Assembly (NCBI GenBank): GCA_017694795.1
Contig: JADIMM010000019.1
Coordinates: 1 to 34,554, forward strand
Direction of reading: 5' to 3'
DNA from: Candidatus Gallitreponema excrementavium
Lineage (GTDB): Bacteria; Spirochaetota; Spirochaetia; Treponematales; Treponemataceae
Length of the DNA stretch: 34,554 nt
The stretch's first letter is position 1, and every line of letters begins with the position of its first letter. The notes beneath the pieces were generated by a model. That model did no database searches and was not told the DNA's origin. It saw nothing but the letters and a program-made list of their open reading frames with translations. The position numbers were made by a program, and so were the translations under genes. Below, in pieces: positions 32,972-34,554 of the stretch.

Positions 32972-34551
32972 GTCGCACCCTCACGGGTGCGTGAATTGAA
33001 ACTTATGTACTTTACTTAATTCAGGGCAGGACTGTGTCGCACCCTCACGGGTGCGTGAATTGAAACAACAAATCCATTAAAAGCCTTTACTTTACCCCTG
33101 TGTCGCACCCTCACGGGTGCGTGAATTGAAACAGGCTTCTGCACTTCCATATCCTCTTTGTACCTTGTCGCACCCTCACGGGTGCGTGAATTGAAACAGC
33201 ATACATTATGCTATAGTATACATCGTAAGGGTCGCACCCTCACGGGTGCGTGAATTGAAACATATACATGGCAAAGTTCGTGGCAGATGGTTGGTCGCAC
33301 CCTCACGGGTGCGTGAATTGAAACAGCATACATTATGCTATAGTATACATCGTAAGGGTCGCACCCTCACGGGTGCGTGAATTGAAACTTTAGCAACGTG
33401 TCCGTTTCCGCAAAACAGCAGTCGCACCCTCACGGGTGCGTGAATTGAAACAGGGAATTTCAGCCTAAATTTAATTACAAAATTGTCGCACCCTCACGGG
33501 TGCGTGAATTGAAACCTTTTTCAGGCGGAGTCTCCATCCCCCTGTTTCGTCGCACCCTCACGGGTGCGTGAATTGAAACTCCAAAATCTCCAAAATCTCC
33601 ATTTTTATTTTTTGTCGCACCCTCACGGGTGCGTGAATTGAAACTATCTTATGGAGCACGACATCCACCATGGAAGGTCGCACCCTCACGGGTGCGTGAA
33701 TTGAAACCTTTAATTTTGTCATTTTTTGCCTCCTAGAATTGGTCGCACCCTCACGGGTGCGTGAATTGAAACTGGAAAAAACCCAAACCGGACCGAATTC
33801 CAGCTGTCGCACCCTCACGGGTGCGTGAATTGAAACCCTATCCAGTTTTTGCAAAGCCTCTTTACATCTGGTCGCACCCTCACGGGTGCGTGAATTGAAA
33901 CCGTGCTGTATGTGGGTACAGTCCCCGCCGGTGGCTTGTCGCACCCTCACGGGTGCGTGAATTGAAACTTCCCAGGTTATCCTTTACTCTTGCTGGAAGA
34001 AGTCGCACCCTCACGGGTGCGTGAATTGAAACTCAAGAAAATCCGTTTTGTCAACGCCGAGATAAAGTCGCACCCTCACGGGTGCGTGAATTGAAACCCC
34101 TTTGGTAACAGTTGTTGAACCTGAAAAGGTTACGTCGCACCCTCACGGGTGCGTGAATTGAAACTCGTGGTGGCGTTAGGTTGTGAGCTGTTTACGGGTC
34201 GCACCCTCACAGGTGCGTGAATTGAAACAGTTAAGGATTTTTCAACTCCTGTTTTTGTCCCTGTCGCACCCTCACGGGTGCGTGAATTGAAACTTGTTGG
34301 AAGAAAGACTATTTTACATCTTCTTTAAGTCGCACCCTCACGGGTGCGTGAATTGAAACCCGTCACATAATCCTTATGCTGATACTGACTCGTCGCACCC
34401 TCACGGGTGCGTGAATTGAAACTACGTACATTTACCGCGTTTCTCGTGGTGGCGTTGTCGCACCCTCACGGGTGCGTGAATTGAAACTCCGTGGAAAAAA
34501 AAGCCCAGACCTATTAAGGGGTCGCACCCTCACGGGTGCGTGAATTGAAAC
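32972..34551 (+). CRISPR. Type I-C CRISPR array, 25 repeats and 24 complete spacers, running off the window
   Basis: The 31-bp repeat starts GTCGCACCC and ends GTGAATTGAAAC; CGCACCC and GGGTGCG form a 7-bp stem around TCAC, the hairpin expected for Cas5c cutting. All copies are identical except the twentieth (34198-34228), which has A for G at position 14 and loses the top base pair. Repeat starts are 32972, 33036, 33102, 33167, 33231, 33294, 33358, 33421, 33485, 33549, 33614, 33677, 33742, 33806, 33871, 33938, 34002, 34067, 34134, 34198, 34263, 34329, 34392, 34457 and 34521. Spacers are 32-36 bp. Spacers 4 and 6 are identical, and spacers 19 and 23 overlap by 13 nt. Three bases of spacer 25 are at the window end. 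Confidence 0.98.
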
Positions 34552-34554
34552 ATT

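Noticed and set aside
33198..33230. TATAGTATA shared by spacer 4/6 and the palindrome in umuD
   Set aside because: A nine-base AT-rich word is expected by chance; the rest of the spacer does not match.
33558..33950. 130-codon minus-strand frame with repeated VSIHAPVRVRQ
   Set aside because: It is the translated CRISPR repeat; spurious ORFs of this kind are common in arrays.
1..34554. tRNA, rRNA, transposase, integrase and toxin-antitoxin genes
   Set aside because: No TPsiC-like tRNA arm in a gap, no rRNA segment, and no DDE, serine or tyrosine recombinase or known toxin motif was seen in the plausible frames.

Overview
The window looks like a chromosomal segment of a spirochaete, most likely a Treponema from a host-associated or gut setting. 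The grounds are the mix of gene families: a Listeria-Bacteroides-repeat/SUMF1 lipoprotein of the kind diversified in Treponema, a giant secreted repeat protein with a FlgD-like C-terminus, a Cache-type chemoreceptor and a huge 2-hydroxyacyl-CoA-dehydratase activase fusion. This is inference from gene content; no rRNA or other marker gene is present.

Left part (1-8700). A lipoprotein gene (130-1944) ends in what reads as the variable region of a diversity-generating retroelement (DGR): its last ~35 codons contain about 16 NNC codons inside an otherwise fixed C-type-lectin frame. Two perfect short hairpins follow immediately, then a ~270-bp tract dense in perfect inverted repeats. No reverse transcriptase or template repeat is in view. 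On the minus strand lies a 1893-residue secreted beta-helix-like repeat protein (2689-8370).

Middle part (8700-24100). Minus strand: a methyl-accepting chemotaxis protein and a small upstream gene of unknown function. Plus strand: a umuDC-like operon (11586-13321) whose UmuD homologue has lost the catalytic Ser and Lys and the usual cleavage residue, and carries a promoter-like sequence with a 20-base palindrome inside its N-terminal codons. Two MATE exporters follow in divergent orientation, then an ArsC/Spx-family protein, a YfcE-type phosphodiesterase, a small outer-membrane beta-barrel candidate, the 1499-residue activase, and a small membrane-anchored acidic protein.

Right part (24250-34554). 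A truncated minus-strand remnant of an HU/DUF4469-type protein borders a complete type I-C CRISPR-Cas locus: cas3-cas5c-cas8c-cas7c-cas4-cas1-cas2, all plus strand and tightly packed, with a sigma70-like promoter ahead of cas3. An in-frame TTG preceded by a perfect Shine-Dalgarno inside cas8c probably starts the Cas11c small subunit. A 153-bp leader is followed by at least 25 repeats of 31 bp with 24 complete spacers; the array runs off the window. The cas genes are visibly more AT-rich and poorer in CCGG than the genes to the left, which together with the truncated neighbour suggests acquisition by transfer. Two spacers overlap by 13 nt and together reveal a 5'-TTC motif next to one of them, matching the known type I-C PAM.
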